Assembly: GCA_039034035.1 (NCBI GenBank)
Contig: JBCCBN010000145.1
Coordinates: forward strand, 1 to 7,312
Direction of reading: 5' to 3'
DNA: 7,312 bases
Source: UBA5336 sp039034035
GTDB lineage: Bacteria > Pseudomonadota > Alphaproteobacteria > Caulobacterales > Hyphomonadaceae
In this document: positions 6,448-7,312 of the stretch, one piece after another
How the letters are laid out: the number at the start of each line of letters is the position of its first letter
How positions within the stretch are numbered: position 1 is the stretch's first letter
Notes under the pieces: generated by a model
Seen by the model: only the letters and a program-made list of their open reading frames with translations
Told to the model about the DNA's origin: nothing
The model's database searches: none
Translations under genes and position numbers: made by a program

Positions 6448-7191
6448 TCAGGCGGACTTCTTCTCGTCGTCGATCTCTTCGAAATCGGCGTCGACCACAT
6501 CCTCGTCGCCGGCAGCATCGGAGGCGGCATCGGCATGGGCCTGCTCTTCCTGCTGGGATGCATAGATCGCTTCGCCTAGCTTCATGGCCGCGGTCATCAG
6601 GGCCTGGGTCTTGGCCTGGATGTCCTCGGCATTGTCGCCTTCGGCTGCGGTCTTGAGCGCGGCGATGCCGCTTTCGATCTCGGCCTTCACATCGTCGCCG
6701 ACCTTGCTGCCATGCTCTTCGAGCTGCTTCTCGGTCTGCACGGCGAGGGATTCGGCGTGGTTCTTGGCTTCGGCCAGCTCGCGGGCCACCTTGTCGGCTT
6801 CGGCGTTCTGTTCGGCCTCTTCCATCATGTTCCGGATATCGTCTTCCGACAGGCCGCCATCGGCCTGGATGGTGATCTGCTGTTCCTTGTTCGTCGCCTT
6901 GTCCTTGGCCGACACCGACACGATGCCATTGGCGTCGATATCGAACGTCACCTCGATCTGGGGCAAGCCGCGAGGCGCCGGGGCGATCCCTTCAAGGTTG
7001 AACAGGCCCAGCAACTTGTTGTCCGCCGCCATTTCCCGCTCGCCCTGCATCACCTTGATGGTCACGGCGGGCTGGTTGTCTTCGGCGGTGGAGAAGACCT
7101 GGGATTTCTTGGTGGGGATGGTGGTGTTCCGGTCGATCAGGCGGGTGAAGACGCCGCCCAGCGTCTCGATACCCAGTGACAGGGGCGTCAC
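6448..7191 (-). CDS. dnaK: DnaK (Hsp70) substrate-binding half only, 5'-truncated
   Basis: These 247 residues match the C-terminal part of the chaperone DnaK. TPLSLGIETLGG opens the substrate-binding beta domain (about 1-112, with TTIPTKKSQVFSTAEDNQ, NLEGIAPAPRG and QIEVTFDIDANGI), the helical lid follows (about 115-212), then an Ala/Asp/Gln-rich tail ending in the conserved DVVDADFEEIDDEK. The ATPase domain of roughly 390 residues is absent. Its place is taken by an AT-rich sequence whose in-frame translation (KLSLAD before VTPLS) does not resemble DnaK beyond the single linker Asp. The frame continues to a stop at 7243-7245, and GTG at 7191 is the first usable start. This could be an interrupted gene, a decayed copy, or a chimeric contig end. 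As it stands it could not hydrolyse ATP or act as a normal chaperone. No dnaJ follows; a hairpin and the export operon do. Confidence 0.9.
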   Translation of the reverse strand: MTPLSLGIETLGGVFTRLIDRNTTIPTKKSQVFSTAEDNQPAVTIKVMQGEREMAADNKLLGLFNLEGIAPAPRGLPQIEVTFDIDANGIVSVSAKDKATNKEQQITIQADGGLSEDDIRNMMEEAEQNAEADKVARELAEAKNHAESLAVQTEKQLEEHGSKVGDDVKAEIESGIAALKTAAEGDNAEDIQAKTQALMTAAMKLGEAIYASQQEEQAHADAASDAAGDEDVVDADFEEIDDEKKSA

Positions 7192-7194
7192 GTC

Positions 7195-7312
7195 CGCTAA
7201 AGATAGTTTCTGAAGTTGAAATGGAGGTTGGTAAATTGGCAGTCAAGGGGTGGGATTGAAAAGCTGACATTAATTGGGTCAAATGTCCTGCTTCTGAAAC
7301 TTTTAAAGGGGC
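7195..7312. other. AT-rich terminal segment of foreign or chimeric origin
   Basis: From about 7198 to the end I count 46 G or C in 115 bases (40%), against clearly GC-rich sequence before it. It replaces the expected 5' part of dnaK. An imperfect 11-bp inverted repeat (7205-7215 versus 7291-7301, one mismatch) lies inside. Several short TGAC/GTCAA-type words (GGCAGTCAA, AAGCTGACA, TTGGGTCAAA) recall the repeated ends of IS21-family elements; this is a resemblance from memory, not a match. One minus-strand frame stays open to the edge. No transposase can be identified in so short a piece. Confidence 0.5.

Noticed and set aside
6712..7179. Plus-strand frame opposite dnaK
   Set aside because: Antisense to an unmistakable DnaK substrate-binding domain.
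7189..7245. Intein or intron interrupting dnaK
   Set aside because: No C-terminal intein His-Asn before a Cys/Ser/Thr, and no group II domain V-like hairpin at the junction; the in-frame sequence also meets a stop at 7243-7245.
6992..7282. Minus-strand frame running from the AT-rich tail into dnaK in another frame
   Set aside because: Over dnaK it is out of frame with the conserved protein; only the part beyond ~7200 could be coding, and it is too short to judge.

Overview
The window is GC-rich (roughly 60-65% by eye) apart from its last ~115 bases. Its DnaK C-terminus (FTRLIDRNTTIPTKKSQVF, with a DVVDADFEEIDDEK tail), M23 peptidase and Wzm/Wzt-type exporter look alphaproteobacterial. I cannot place it below class from sequence alone. 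No rRNA, tRNA, CRISPR array or intact transposase is visible.

Layout. (1) Bases 1-156, minus strand: the first 52 codons of a membrane-anchored protein running off the left edge, perhaps YdbH/AsmA-like. (2) 157-356: a divergent intergenic region with an AT-rich island and the RBS of the next gene. (3) 357-1763, plus: an exported M23 (LytM-type) murein endopeptidase with all zinc and catalytic residues, starting at TTG. (4) 6199 down to 1814, minus: four closely spaced genes in transcription order, namely an ABC-2 permease (Wzm/KpsM type), its ATPase with a Wzt-like C-terminal domain on an Ala-rich linker, a class I SAM methyltransferase-like protein, and a small sulfotransferase-like protein. 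This reads as a surface-polysaccharide export and modification operon. (5) 6200-6447: a leader/intergenic region with a perfect 13-bp inverted repeat just past dnaK and imperfect direct repeats near the operon start. (6) 6448-7191, minus: the substrate-binding half of DnaK only. (7) ~7195-7312: an AT-rich tail of different origin.

How the genes fit together. The permease and ATPase would move a lipid-linked glycan across the inner membrane. In Wzt systems the ATPase C-terminal domain can recognise a chemical cap on the finished chain, so a methyltransferase and a sulfotransferase just downstream suggest methyl and/or sulfate decoration of the exported glycan, possibly as the export signal. 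No glycosyltransferase is present, so the polymer must be made elsewhere.

The two points most worth a second look are the abrupt loss of dnaK at its interdomain linker, coincident with a sharp composition change (mobile-element insertion, rearrangement or contig-end chimera), and the exporter-methyltransferase-sulfotransferase gene set as a possible capping/export-licensing module.
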